A DNA stretch of 64,000 nt from Hirsutella rhossiliensis (GCF_020360975.1 NW_025408667.1:10974001-11038000); one strand, 5' to 3'; shown: positions 21,135 to 31,742, counted from the first letter of the stretch. The notes: generated by a model from the letters alone, not told the origin. Program-made: numbers and translations.

Positions 21135-21236
21135 TAAAATAATGTACCCCTAATCATCTAGTAGTCTTATTGGCTGAGATCCCTGTTCGTGACCCCCTTG
21201 CTCCTTTAACGCACTCAAAGGGATGAGGGGTTGCCT

Positions 21237-21238
21237 TA
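21237..21238. repeat. TA target site, left of second pogo element
   Basis: TA outside the left 97-bp TIR; its partner is 23166-23167. Confidence 0.75.
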
Positions 21239-23165
21239 CCCGTGCCACGCCCCACTTATTTCGCGTTCGTTCCTCACCAGCTCCATAAGCTGGTGCTGGA
21301 CACCGCAGTAGCCAGTACACCGCAATAGCCAGATTATTGACTCTTCCAACTAGAATCGCTTCAACCATCGCGTTCCGCGCTCAGAATCACAAATTTCCGC
21401 TCGTCGCAGCCTTCCAGATGCTCTCCATTGACGTGCCTTTTTTGCTGCGTCTTCAAACCACCGCCTGCGCACGTTGCGTGCCTTCATCTCTGCGGCCTCG
21501 ACCACCTTTCTAGCTTTGGCGACCTGGTCTTCTTCCCTTTTCTGCACCATTTCTCGCCCTTGAGCGACCGTCAAGACTCCCCCCGATTGCATTTGCGCGT
21601 TCTTCACACTTTTTCGTTGTTGTTGGGTACGTTCAGCTAATTTTGTCCTTCCCAGATCCCTTTTGGTCTGCACCAATTCGGTGGCCAAGATAGGGAACCC
21701 CGAATAAAGCGACCCAAATCGCGAGAAAACTCGGGATTTAGATCTTCATCCTCTTGCAATACGGTTTCTAGCCGATCTGCTACTTTATTTATTTGCCGAA
21801 GAGTTAATGGCGTCTCGAATGGTGAAGAAAATAGTTCTGGACGAGGAGGAGTGGGCGTCCTTTGCATCTGACGAGCTTGCAATATCTCCAGCACCACTTG
21901 CGGATTGAGAGGCCATATTCCCGTTTTCCGGAACGCGGATTGAATCGTACTTGATTTGAAGGCTTGCGACCGTACTTGTTGAATGCAAGAAAGAAACTCG
22001 AGCTTCGTGATATTGACAAGGCCGTCTCGAATCATCACGTCCAGTGCTTTGGCGTGATAGTGCTTCAGTGGCTGAAAAACCACCACATCGAGGGGCTGGA
22101 GTATATGCGTGAGGTTTGGAGGCATACCAAATGGAATGATGCCATGTTGGTCGCAATACTGAATGAACTGCCTTGTGTGGTGGGAGCCGTGGCCATCGAG
22201 AATTAACAAGCGCTTCGAGCTTCTCGAGGTCTTTGTCGAATGTTTGTCAAAATGATGAAGCCATTCCAAGCTGATTTCGTCGTTTGAGTAACCGCTTGAC
22301 GTGGGTCGGATGGCCGTGTCGGGGTCTAGTCGGTATTTGATACCATGAAGTCATATGCATCTGTCCAGACAGAATCAAGAAAGGTGGAATGGACTCTCCG
22401 CTTGCTGAGATTGCCTCGATGTCAGTGGCAGATTCTCTGTTCTCGGGGATACCAAAATAATGAGCTCGCTTTCTTTTGGTGACAATCAGCTGATCCTTGC
22501 CAACTCCAATGCGAAATCCTGTCTCGTCCATATTCCAGATATCTTCAGGTGGTATGCCCTTCTCTTGGATGACTTGCTGGAGATTTTGGAAATAATGGGT
22601 GACTCTTGTGAGGTCCTCCGATGCCTGACGCTCCGAGTGGAGCTTTTTTTGGAGCTTCTTGAAGTAACCGTGACGCTTTAGAAAACGAGAGGTCCACTTG
22701 CTGCCGATAACTAAATCGGCTTGACCGGATCGCTCACGCAGAATATTATTTGCCGCGTCGGTGACGAACTCAGGGCGCACCGCAAGGTTCACGTTATCAA
22801 GGCGATCGATGTAGCGACATAATGCTGCCTCTTCTGGGCGCGATAACTTCATGTTCGTGGCTGGTCGGCCTACCTTAGGAGGACGGCCTTCGAGGCGGTA
22901 ACGCAATCGATTGCGTGGAACACCGAATTGTCGGGCCACATTGGCGACTTTTGCATCAGGGACATCGCCGATGTATTGCATCGCTTCTAGAATACGCGCT
23001 TCCATGTTCCTTGATGCAAAACGAAGTGACGTGGGTGGAACAAAGCAGATTGAAGGCAGACGGTGAAAAATCTGGCTATTGCGGTGTACTGGCTACTGCG
23101 GTGTCCAGCACCAGCTTATGGAGCTGGTGAGGAACGAACGCGAAATAAGTGGGGCGTGGCACGGG
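21239..23165. mobile_element. Second pogo-type transposon with perfect 97-bp TIRs
   Basis: 21239-21335 and 23069-23165 are perfect inverted repeats by direct reading, beginning CCCGTGCCACGCCCC. Each contains a 6-bp hairpin (CCAGCT-AGCTGG) and a tandem 17-base direct repeat (ACACCGCAGTAGCCAGT, then ACACCGCAATAGCCAGA at 21300-21333), likely transposase-binding sites. TA flanks both ends. The unit is 1927 bp and unrelated at the nucleotide level to the Fot1 copy at 13616. Confidence 0.88.
21350..23005 (-). pseudogene. pogo-type transposase with two frameshifts
   Basis: DDE_1-family transposase read leftward from ATG 23005 (MEARILEAMQYIGD). Helix-turn-helix (DAKVANVARQFGVPRNRLRYRLEG), CENP-B-type DNA binding (WTSRFLKRHGYFKKL) and first catalytic Asp (IWNMDETGFRIG) are in one frame until about 22335. 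One base out of register there moves the frame to PDTAIRPTSSGYSNDEISLEWLHHF, with LLILDGHGSHHT and LTHILQPLDVVVF (second and third Asp). Near 21690 another one-base change moves the tail into the frame LATELVQTKRDLGRTKL, which ends at 21350 in a basic, Glu/Lys-rich coiled region. With both frames joined, the protein would be a normal length for the family (about 550 aa). As it stands it cannot be made in one piece. Confidence 0.82.
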
Positions 23166-23167
23166 TA
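23166..23167. repeat. TA target site, right of second pogo element
   Basis: TA directly after the right TIR. Confidence 0.75.
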
Positions 23168-24981
23168 GCCCCACCCCTTACACCATGGAGGTTAGCTTGA
23201 TCGACGTCGGCCCGCCGCCGTTGGTGGTGCGGAAATAAGAGGCGCCCGCAAGATCAGACGATCATAGGATGCAATACTACAAGGAGCGGAGGCTGTCTGT
23301 CGCCATTTTTTTATGACTGGCGACATGGACGATTATGTAGCATAATCGAGCGAATGGGCGCTTCGCGATTGCCTAATCGCAACAATCTCTTGCTGCATCC
23401 TCCTACCACCGGGGATGGCGCCTGTCGTTCAATTGGCTAACCTCAGCCCCTTGAGAAACCCACAAATTAGGAGGCTCTTGGGCAGATGTCCCTTCAACTT
23501 CAACTGTCATCTCGTCGGTCACTGGTCGCTCACAGAGATAAAACTAATAAGGACGTCGGATCAATAAGCCTACATTTAGTTACTAATAAATCCCACTATG
23601 GCTGAAGCCTCGACAATCCGGGCTGATATAAATAGCTACGTTATACTAGTCATGTTTCTCGCATGGCTTTCAGAGCCGCTGCTTACGTAGCCTGTATCTG
23701 CTGCGTTGCACCGTACTGTGGGGCCGGTGACCGTCGACCGGCGTTATGACAGCTAAAGGGCCACCGCGGTCCGGGCTCGGGCTAAGCTCCATACTGCTCC
23801 GGTAGGCGGCATCCATGTGAAAGTAACGCATTAGGCGCGTATCCTACGAAAGATCGACTCTTTTATTGTACGAGTGATTCTAAGGCTGCTCCGACATTCT
23901 CTACTTAAGGTGCTAGAATCCGCCAGCAAACTGGGCAGACGCCACTTTGGATCTATGACTTGGCATGTAGTGCCTGTGAAGACAATTATAAGCGAGTCAC
24001 ATGATGGTGCCTAGATGCCCAGTGCTGCAGCTCATCTACAGGAATCCGCTTTACTTTTGACCACCTCATTGATTGTGGATCCTCGGCTCCGCAATCGGCT
24101 CCGCCCCTCAGTAATTTCCGCGGCTAGCCCAGCACCATGCGATGCAACCACCCGCCACAGAACAGGAGACGACGCTAGTCACAAACAGCTGCCCCGCGCT
24201 TGGCGTGGATCTGCCTCGATAAGGTGCAACGGTTGTTGTGGCATTATCGCCGATGATTACAGTAAACACAGCCCAGAGCCGCGAAATTTTCTTTAGTAGA
24301 CGACTCAATCTTCACCGGCCGTAAGGGTAGGTCGCCCACCACGTCTCGGCCTCTCACTTGCAACAGTAGGTGAGGGTATTCTGCGATCGATTCTCCCACT
24401 GAGGGCAGCCTCCTTGACTAAAGTGGCTTGAGCGAGCTCAGGCGCAACATGGCGAATGGTGGGGCCCTGAGCTGCGGGTGCGGTCGATTATCCGATGTCA
24501 GACAAGTAGCTCTCCGCCGTGCGGCTCAGTCAACAGTAATCCACCCTTAAAGCACGGAATAGCAGGGCAGCAGGGGAGCCGCGCAGCGCCATCCGGCCGT
24601 AGCGCCCAGACGAGCATGGTGTAGACCTAATCCATGCCTCTACACGATCATAGTAATCGCATCGTGTCCGTTTTCTGCCGAGAGATTGTACAGTCGTACA
24701 GCCCCTAGGATGACGCATCCCCCCCCAACTCCCCTTAGTGGCTATAGGCCAGGCCCCAGCAGCGACCTAGTTATACGCCATGAAGCGTCTCCACCTAATT
24801 GGCAGCCGTTGATAATAGCATCCCACCTCTTTGCGGACAGTGAAGGGTGGCTGCGATGTAAATCGAAACTGACGCGGAAATAGAAGACAAGTCTTTTTTC
24901 CTGGAAAAACAATCCACTGCCGCTTCCAAGCCTCCACTCCTTGTCGTATAGATTGCGCTTGAGAAGGCCGAACGGTCCAAT
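23168..24981. other. Intergenic, nothing recognised
   Basis: About 1.8 kb with only short, unconvincing open frames on both strands. No terminal repeats or domain matches recognised by eye. Confidence 0.4.
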
Positions 24982-25329
24982 ATGGGTCATGCTCAAGAAC
25001 GCAGCATCGAGGAGAAGGCTAAGGCTTGCAAGAGCGGCCTAAATGTCCTGCAGAAGACAAAAGACCTACACGTACTGGCGAATGTTTTTGCCGCCACGGT
25101 CTATTGGGACCCGACGCACCTATGTCATCGTGTCGCTGTCCATCTTCCCGAGGGCTGCGGCGCGCACTCCATCTGCTTCACAGAACGCTCCAAACATAAG
25201 GTTAGCTGTCATTGTCTGGGACTATCATTCCCCGCTTCGCTGCATCCTCCTGTCGCTTGCGACGTCTTATTCTCGTCCACTAGCCAAGGCATCGCACAGT
25301 TTGGATTAGGACAGACTTTCCGGCAATGA
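24982..25329 (+). CDS. Weak candidate: degenerate MADS-like small protein
   Basis: A 115-codon frame starting MGHAQERSIEEKAKACKSG. The block NVLQKTKDLHVLANVFAATVYWD resembles the second half of fungal MADS-box domains (basic helix ending in a hydrophobic strand), but the diagnostic N-terminal basic residues are poor. It overlaps the end of the C2H2 gene on the opposite strand (25209-25673), and the 3' half has no recognisable character. It could be a relic or chance. Confidence 0.18.
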   Translation: MGHAQERSIEEKAKACKSGLNVLQKTKDLHVLANVFAATVYWDPTHLCHRVAVHLPEGCGAHSICFTERSKHKVSCHCLGLSFPASLHPPVACDVLFSSTSQGIAQFGLGQTFRQ

Positions 25330-25673
25330 TTAATTGGGGCTCTATTAAGGCAGGCATAACACCTGAACTCTCCACATGAGTCCTCTATTTCTACGCGGTG
25401 ATGTTTGTTAATGATTTCCCGGTGAACCCTCTGTAGGTGCCGTCGCAAATTTCTTCGTTGGCCAAACGGAGCCGAGCGGGTACAGTCGGTGTAATCGCAG
25501 TAGAGGGTATCGTCGTGGGAATTTTGATGCTGAGACTGCTTGAAATGTGAGTTTTTGTAATGTTGATCCAATTCTTCGCAGCGCTGGAAGGGTGGTTCTG
25601 TGCATTGCGGAAAAAGACAACAGAGGGATGCCGTGTCTCTACTCAGCGGGCTGGAACGGTCAGTTTCATTCAA
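25209..25673 (-). CDS. Small C2H2 zinc-finger protein (154 aa)
   Basis: ATG at 25673 (MNETDRSSPLSRD). Two fingers are visible: Cys19-x4-Cys24, then His38-x4-His43 (CLFPQC to QHYKNSH); and Cys59-x4-Cys64, then His79-x4-His84 (CDYTDC to RRHLQRVH). A third Cys/His cluster follows (RCYACLNRAPINHCRKVCPNPNC). The long spacing of Cys pairs and aromatic/basic helices is typical of fungal C2H2 proteins, which usually bind nucleic acid. The gene stands alone in a gene-poor region; the last 25 residues may be past a missed intron. Function is unknown. Confidence 0.55.
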   Translation of the reverse strand: MNETDRSSPLSRDTASLCCLFPQCTEPPFQRCEELDQHYKNSHFKQSQHQNSHDDTLYCDYTDCTRSAPFGQRRNLRRHLQRVHREIINKHHRVEIEDSCGEFRCYACLNRAPINHCRKVCPNPNCAMPWLVDENKTSQATGGCSEAGNDSPRQ

Positions 25674-27041
25674 CGAACCAGGAACAGAAGAAGTGATTAC
25701 GAATTGCTACTGTTTGTATATTTCGATGTGTGTCCGTCCGAATCCAACGCTTCCTTGACGATGGAAGGGAGGGTGTGGCTATGCTGCGTGAACTGGCGCA
25801 AACACAGAAATGACGAGCCATTCAGCTGGCTGTTATGACCACTCATCGCTTCACTCAGGTAGAAGGTAGAAAGTCCTGTTAGCGGATTTTGGGGCGCCTA
25901 CCACGCAGCTCCATCAAGGTGGTGATGGAAACACTGCGCATGATGAGCAGATGTGCGCGGGCGCAGTAACAGCTCGAGGCGAGGGTGCTGGGCCTTTATA
26001 CAGCAGCTCCGGACTTGCAACTGAAATTAGCGTCTATTGACCAGGGCGCATTTGCGGGTAGCAATGCCTGCAATGGGTAGGTCCTGCAATGGGTAGGTCC
26101 ACCGGCAATAAGCCCAGTCGCGCCTTGGGCCGAAATGGGTTGTTGACTGCAGATCATAGCCTAGTTCCCTCGCTGTACCTAGGCGGGTAAAAGGAGGCAT
26201 TGGACCGATGGAGGATGCTAGTGTGTGGGCTACAGGACATGAGGTGGGGCTAGAACGCGATCAGGCGGAAGAAAAATGTCTCGACAAGGATGCTTAACTC
26301 AACACGAAGGCCAGTATTGGACCAACGGAGCTTGGAGCTGCGTACAACCCGGGCACGCCTCAAAGTCGTTGTCTCCATTGCAAAAAGACACAATATAACT
26401 TTCCACCCGGAGTTAGTGAAAGCCATGGCGTGCATCCTGCACGGTAAGCTGAAAAGAGGCGGACTCAAGCGAGTGAGTATCACGAGCCTGTTCTGACAGT
26501 TCCCTTGAAAAGATGACACTACGGCCAGGATTTTCCACTTAGTTGGTGCTGGAAATTTAAGATTTTCTGTGGAAGTCTTTAGAATGTCGCCCCTGCCAAC
26601 TGCAGCCGCGGAAGGACCGTCTGTGTAGAGTAGATGCTTGCAGCCCCGCGAGAGGTTCAGAGGGTCCGTCTTTAGGGAGTGTAAAAACGAGAATACATAG
26701 ACGTTACTTAATCACACAGCCCCTATCGGGGGTGACCTTGCCTTACCTGGCAGAGTAGTATTTTCTCACTGTTACAGTATTGTTAGGCAAAAACGGCCCC
26801 AATGCGACTGCAGTCGGCGTATAGTAGACGGGCGTTGATTTAATTAACTGAAGTTGTCTTTATTTGATGCGAGTTGCCTTACTAGGTTTACATCTCCTAA
26901 CCTGCCCTACGTAGTAGTCGCCAAAGGAGACCTTGGACCATGGCGATGATGGTACAAGACGGCACAGACCGAATCATCTAGTAATAGAGTCGAGACATAA
27001 CAGATACTTATATCTCAAGTTGGTGAACGATGTCAATTCAC
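25674..27041. other. Intergenic, nothing convincing
   Basis: Contains a short tandem duplication of tgcaatgggtaggtcc (about 26067-26100). A 68-codon frame at 26290-26496 has no domain signal and overlaps an equally long frame on the other strand, so I do not call it. Confidence 0.4.
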
Positions 27042-28067
27042 TTAGACATGGTCTATCAGTTTAAGCGGACACATCTCCATCGCTATAGTTCGCCACCGTC
27101 GGAATAGCTCTGTCAGCAGAGGGTGCGCGCTTGGACGCAGTTTCCTCAGCCCTTCCACGTCGTGCATCCACGGCTTGCCAACGACAGTGAAATGTATAAT
27201 CTTAGCCTGATGATGGTAGAGGTCTTCGAGCTCGCGACTAGACGCACGCGTGGATTTCGCCTCTACACGAGACGCCGTCTTCTTGGTGTCAAACCAATTA
27301 GGCAGAATCCAGTCCCCCCAAGCGCTATCAAGCGTGACATAGCTGCCACTTAGGATCTGGGATGGGACTCTGAATAAATCGTTGACGATTTCCATGTCAA
27401 ATCTGCCGGGCCCAATCGACCTAGTCGCAGCTTCAATGTCCTTCCACAGTAATGGGTCTAACCGGATTAGCACGCAGGTGCTAGCGAGCCAGAGGTGGTC
27501 AATCCAGTAGGCGGATGGCGCGGTATAGTTGATATAGTGCACGTCGAAGAGATCGTCAATATTGTGCATTATGAACTGGTCTGAGTCAAGTACCACGATT
27601 TCCTTAAGGCTAGGGTCCAGCTCATGCATCTTAAACGCTTTCAATTTAAGCAGGCAGTCACGGTAGTATGCGATTGAATCTTGGTGCAGCAGAGGCGGCG
27701 TCTCTTCATACACGTCCACCCCCGCCTCTTCCATGGCGTGCTGGATCTCCGGTGCCACTTCTGCCGACAAGATGGCGGCGATGCGATACCGGGTGTGCAG
27801 CAAGTTGCGTAGAACATGTACATTGACGAGGACGGAGCAAGCATAGATATCCTGCGTCGCGTAGAAAACGTATGACCGCGACCTGTCCGGGACCCGACCA
27901 AACCGTCGAGCGTTTTTGTAGGGCAAGGAACCGGACGAGCGTACTAGCTGTAGGAGCGCCCAGACGAGGACGACGAGGCAGGTGACCGTAACTCGTCGTC
28001 GAACATTACAGTTTCCAATGCTTAGTGAACCCATGGTCGATGTCCGCCGAAACTCCCGAAATTCCAT
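27042..28067 (-). CDS. GT8-family glycosyltransferase, type II membrane protein (341 aa)
   Basis: Transfers a sugar from a nucleotide-sugar donor, expected in the Golgi lumen. ATG at 28067. Short cytosolic tail, then one membrane helix at residues about 28-44 (VTCLVVLVWALLQLV). The catalytic domain begins at SYVFYATQDIYACSVLVNVHVL, typical of GT8/glycogenin-like proteins. The metal-binding DxD motif is in IVVLDSDQFIMHNIDDLF (residues 151-153), and the conserved C-terminal His motif is in KIIHFTVVGKPWM. Length and order are normal for fungal GT8 proteins such as the Gnt1-like group, so I regard it as complete without introns. The acceptor cannot be told from sequence. It is an isolated host-type gene between transposon-rich blocks. 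Confidence 0.85.
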   Translation of the reverse strand: MEFREFRRTSTMGSLSIGNCNVRRRVTVTCLVVLVWALLQLVRSSGSLPYKNARRFGRVPDRSRSYVFYATQDIYACSVLVNVHVLRNLLHTRYRIAAILSAEVAPEIQHAMEEAGVDVYEETPPLLHQDSIAYYRDCLLKLKAFKMHELDPSLKEIVVLDSDQFIMHNIDDLFDVHYINYTAPSAYWIDHLWLASTCVLIRLDPLLWKDIEAATRSIGPGRFDMEIVNDLFRVPSQILSGSYVTLDSAWGDWILPNWFDTKKTASRVEAKSTRASSRELEDLYHHQAKIIHFTVVGKPWMHDVEGLRKLRPSAHPLLTELFRRWRTIAMEMCPLKLIDHV

Positions 28068-28790
28068 TCGAGACGCGGCCGGTTTGAGGTCTGGAGCGCA
28101 TTAATGGCGTGCCTAAAGCTCCCAGGCACAAGTCTTAAGCAACCCTCAAACCGTGAGATAAGGCATTAGACCGATCACTAGTGCTTCATAGAAGTGATAA
28201 AAGAAGGATATAAGGTCTAAAATAGGGGGTCATGAGCATGTATTCAACGCCCTCTGCTATAGACGTATACGGGACTGTGTACCGGATAGTGAGAAGGTTC
28301 TACCGGTAAAAAGGGCCACTATTCCCTGCCTTAAGTAGGAGGTTACCAGACGCTACTTCGTAATCGGCTAGAAACGGCTATTTACGAGCCACAATGTATC
28401 GCACAGGTCCTTGTTTTGAGAGCCAATTCTGGCTTGTCAAACATTGTGGTTACGCCAGTGTACCAGTGGTACAGTGGGGACCAGGTACAGCGTCCGCAGG
28501 TCAGCAATTTAAAAAACGCGGGGTATGATGATACATGGGGTGCAGGAGTCATCGCTACAAGGCACAGCAATACCTGCAGCGAGCATTTGTCTTGATCTAA
28601 CAGCTTTATGAGCAGTTGCTACGTCTAAAAAAGGCTTTCTACAACAGAAGGATGTCTACATAGTTAAAAGTTCTTTTTGAATGAGCTATAACATTTAGTA
28701 TTTTTCTTAGATACTTAGAGCCCAGAGCTGGAGACGCATATTATATGTACTCAGATATCTCGTTAACACATCAAAGGGCAATTCATAGGC
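28068..28790. other. Intergenic, A/T-rich, nothing recognised
   Basis: Holds the presumed promoter of the GT8 gene at its left edge. The rest is A/T-rich without recognisable genes. Confidence 0.4.
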
Positions 28791-29080
28791 TCAGATAGGG
28801 CATGGTTGGAAAGATAGGATGTGCCGTTGAAGAAGCTGGAAGCGGTCATACCGCAGATAATGCAGTATTGGGTGTGTAGGAGAGAGGCCAGAGGCTTTCC
28901 AGAAGCTAGGTACCGCCATGTCTTGACATATTTCCATATAAATCAATGTAACAAGCGACGGGAAGATCTCTTCGTACGAGGTCTCTTCCCACGAGTTTAG
29001 CTGGAATTGTTCTATTGTATTGCACCTCAATTCGTGTAGCCTGCTCACCTCATACTAGGCAAGTATGTTGCAAAGACCTG
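28791..29080 (-). pseudogene. piggyBac-like transposase fragment
   Basis: An 85-codon antisense frame contains NSWEETSYEEIFPSLVTLIYM, then FWKASGLSPTHPILHYL and RYDRFQLLQRHI. These match, in order, the N-terminal blocks of the intact piggyBac transposase at 19262-21134 (TSLGEVFLWVATLIYMGL, HPILQYMSFDRFFLLQRHIR). The catalytic Asp residues and both ends are absent. It is an old, isolated relic. Confidence 0.65.
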
Positions 29081-30029
29081 GAAAAGCAACGACGGCGTGG
29101 GTGATAACCTACAGACCTCAAATTCGCGCCCTGGCACATTCTGGGGGAAACTCAGGCCGACAGGGGTCTAGCTGCAGGAAAAAGCTTCGTTGAAGTTTTT
29201 CACACTGGTTTGGAAAGGCGTTGACGGTGGCAGGCCTTTTTGTGGCTCAATTGGGGATTGCGTGATGTGTAGACCGCAGTGACAGGGTGGAACGAAGTGT
29301 GGTGGGTTCACCAATAAGACAAGAGAAATTATAGTGGTTGGCTGCAGGCTCCCATGCGGACATCATGCAATGTCTGTCCAACTGTGGGACGACGTCCGTG
29401 TGACTCGAGTCACCGGACAGAGTATAAGAGGGGCGCCCTTTGCACTTCTCCTGAGTCCTGAAAACTCAGATTTGTTTTCTTTCCTTTAATCGATAGACAC
29501 AGACGGAGTCCCCCATCCCACGCGGGCGATACAACCCCCGGCTCTGGGGCGCTTCTCCCCACTTGTGCTGGGCGCATGCGAGATCTGATCTTGGATCTGC
29601 TATGTACATCAAAACCAGATATGCTGAGAAGCAACGAGCAATAGTGCACCTGTGACTCAACCGGGCGGACTGACCTTGGACGGCTCGAACTGTTCGGCCA
29701 GAATAGGTGAAGGGCAAAAGGGGGGGTTCCTTCCCCGCGCTGAGCGATCGTCGGACAGACTTTCTCTCCCCCCTCGAGCGGAAGAGCAGTGAGTGTTCAC
29801 CATCTCGCGTCAGCGAGTATGTATTTCGTACCCGGCTTACCATGTAAGAAGGCGCCTTTCTCTTGCAACGGACTTTCAGACACGGCTTGCTCCCGGAAGC
29901 ACGATACTCAGTGCGCTGCTCCGTTGGTAATCCTGTCGATCGTACTTTGCGTCCTCGGGACACGTCTAACCGTGCTCTGTGCACTCGGAGCTTTACTCCC
30001 GATTGCTCTCACCGAGACTAGCGACCACG
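29081..30029. other. Upstream region of the 3CxxC gene, nothing recognised
   Basis: Likely contains the promoter and leader of the gene at 30030. A 172-codon antisense frame (29466-29984) has no domain features and is not called. Confidence 0.4.
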
Positions 30030-30500
30030 ATGCCCAACAGGCGGAATCCACCCAAAAGGTGGTCCATGTACCCCAAGCTGCACGACGATGTGTCGGGACT
30101 TCTGGAGGAGGAGGATTTGTTCTTTGATTTCCACACGACGGACGACGGACAGAACTGCGATAAGCAATGGGACACCAACGTGATGGGTAGGTTTGTCTGT
30201 CCCAATCGCACATGCGACTCGCACGGCTGGTCGAGCAAGAAGATTGCAGTCACCATACGGATGTATTCGGGGGCTCAGTATAACGTGCGGGTCTATCACC
30301 AGCGCTGCAAAAGCTGCAGCAGCCTCAGTAGGCCCATTCTGGACAGCTCATACGCCGAGAGGACGGCGTACCGTCTGAAGAAGTGGTGTGGGATCCAGAT
30401 GGAGACGCCCCCCCATGGCGAGCGTCGGGGTCCTCCGCACAATAGGGATCTTTGCGAGGGATGCAAAGACGGCCACTGTAGCGAGTTTAAGGAGTACTAG
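30030..30500 (+). CDS. 3CxxC-type zinc-binding domain protein (156 aa)
   Basis: Single-domain fungal protein of the zf-3CxxC family; molecular role unknown. I chose the ATG at 30030 (MPNRRNPPKRWSMYPKLHDD) because the domain starts soon after and the upstream in-frame ATG at 29979 adds a low-complexity leader. Conserved features in order: GRFVCPNRTCDSHGWSSKKI, then IRMYSGAQYNVRVYHQRCKSC, a W in LKKWCGI, and the final NRDLCEGCKDGHCSEF. These supply the paired Cys residues that give the family its name. It is short, intronless and complete. Confidence 0.82.
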   Translation: MPNRRNPPKRWSMYPKLHDDVSGLLEEEDLFFDFHTTDDGQNCDKQWDTNVMGRFVCPNRTCDSHGWSSKKIAVTIRMYSGAQYNVRVYHQRCKSCSSLSRPILDSSYAERTAYRLKKWCGIQMETPPHGERRGPPHNRDLCEGCKDGHCSEFKEY

Positions 30501-31409
30501 CGTTGAGGATGATACCATTGAAAAGTAGAAAGACAGTTATCCGCGAAACCGTGTACTTAGGGTCTAAAGGTTTATTAGTCTAAGCCCGTTTACAAGGGCC
30601 AACCCCGTTTATAAGCACGGCCGTCGTTCAACCCCGTAGGGATGGCTAGATATGCGAACCGCCACGCGCAGCGTTGCACCCTGAAACGTAGCGAGGCAGA
30701 GTTCTACCACAATGAGAGTAGCGAATGGGAATCACATTCGGAAGTGAACGTGGATCAAAGGAACACAGAGCGGCACGCATACGGACAATAGTCTCGCAGC
30801 ACGTGAGTGCGAACAAACGGACAGATACTGTGTCCCAGCGCAATACACACCAGAGAATGTGCGGGGCGCGGCAGCCAGACAGTTCATCACGCACGGTAGC
30901 GACGGGATCAGCGACAAGAGGCAACAAGAAACAGCACAACGAGCGAGAGCGAGGATACAATCGAGAAGGAGTTGTACAGGATGCGAGTCTGAGAGAGCAC
31001 ACACGGGGAGGAGTGACAGCGACTGAAGACCATTATACGCGGAAGGAGGGACGAGGGAGAGAAACATGAAGTGGCAAATACATATGAAGTTTGTTTGCAT
31101 TTCTAGTCTACCAAGCCTTGCTCCAATTCTGCCTTTTACAGGAAGGATATCGCTGCCTTCAGGTACATGTATTTGCCTTTCTTAGAACTAGGACGACGTC
31201 TGCGATGCTAAGCATAGAGTATCGGCGTCAGGCACCGTCGAGTTCCGCAGTCCAGTTGAGGCTATGAAATAGCGATCGGACGACCTTCGTTTAAAACTAG
31301 TAGGCAGTGCCACCTATGCATCAGTAGCAGCCGCGCTACAACCCTTACTGACTTCAACTAAGTCGATAAACCGAACATGTTTTTCATAAAAATGAAGCAT
31401 CTAAAGAAT
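30501..31409. other. Intergenic, nothing recognised
   Basis: Short, overlapping open frames on both strands at 30646-31100 have no domain character. The stretch at 30560-30640 has small repeats of ccccgttta/cccgttta but no clear element. Confidence 0.4.
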
Positions 31410-31742
31410 TCACTTCAGTTCAACGAGCGAATTCTGGATGTGAATGTGACGAACCTCTTGAGGGCAGAATTTATACATGGTTGAAGCAGTATGCGTAAAT
31501 TTCCTACCATCCGCCTTACATGTTATGTATACCAGGAGTCCACCCTTGGGATCGGCAACCATGCCTTCAATGATCACCAGATTTTCCCAGCTTTTCTTAT
31601 CGGTCAATTCGCTGTGAGGGGCTTCACTGGCCGCTTGCCTAACTTTTTCGGACATTCTCGCTTGCGACCTCGTCTTCATTGCGGTACAGTACTCAAATTT
31701 GCGGTCTCGTCTGCCATTTCTCTCGGAATGTGAAGGAATCAT
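31410..31742 (-). CDS. HP1-like chromo shadow domain protein, short or truncated (110 aa)
   Basis: The C-terminal 65 residues read SWENLVIIEGMVADPKGG, LLVYITCKADGRKFTHTAST and MYKFCPQEVRHIHIQNSLV, the layout of a chromo shadow domain. This is the dimerisation module of heterochromatin protein 1, with the usual W-E start, strand pattern and KCPQ-like block (here KFCPQ). The normal chromodomain upstream is missing: only about 30 basic/polar residues precede it. It could be the last exon of a longer gene, a truncated paralogue or a relic. The Trp usually found after VYI is Cys here, which may weaken the fold. No partner exon was recognised to the right. Confidence 0.55.
   Translation of the reverse strand: MIPSHSERNGRRDRKFEYCTAMKTRSQARMSEKVRQAASEAPHSELTDKKSWENLVIIEGMVADPKGGLLVYITCKADGRKFTHTASTMYKFCPQEVRHIHIQNSLVELK

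Larger units (their letters stand above)
17740..21222 (+). mobile_element. piggyBac-like DNA transposon (with nested Tc1/mariner)
   Basis: Ends are inverted repeats: CCCTTTGAGTGCG at 17740 and its reverse complement ending at 21222, with a second matching block GAGCAAGGGGGTCACG (about 35 bp overall, imperfect). The CCCTTTG start is typical of piggyBac-like elements. The expected TTAA target duplication is not clean: the flanks are TTAT (17736-17739) and ATGA (21223-21226). The interior holds a piggyBac transposase gene and, between the left TIR and that gene, a Tc1/mariner insertion. Without the insertion it would be about 2.1 kb, a normal size for a compact member. Confidence 0.8.

Noticed and set aside
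26290..26496. 68-codon frame with basic composition
   Set aside because: Opposite-strand frame of similar length overlaps; no domain.
29466..29984. 172-codon antisense open frame
   Set aside because: Arg/Ser-rich, no domain, lies in the promoter side of the 3CxxC gene; likely chance.
30646..31100. Overlapping frames of 114-122 codons on both strands
   Set aside because: No domain; G/C-driven openness.
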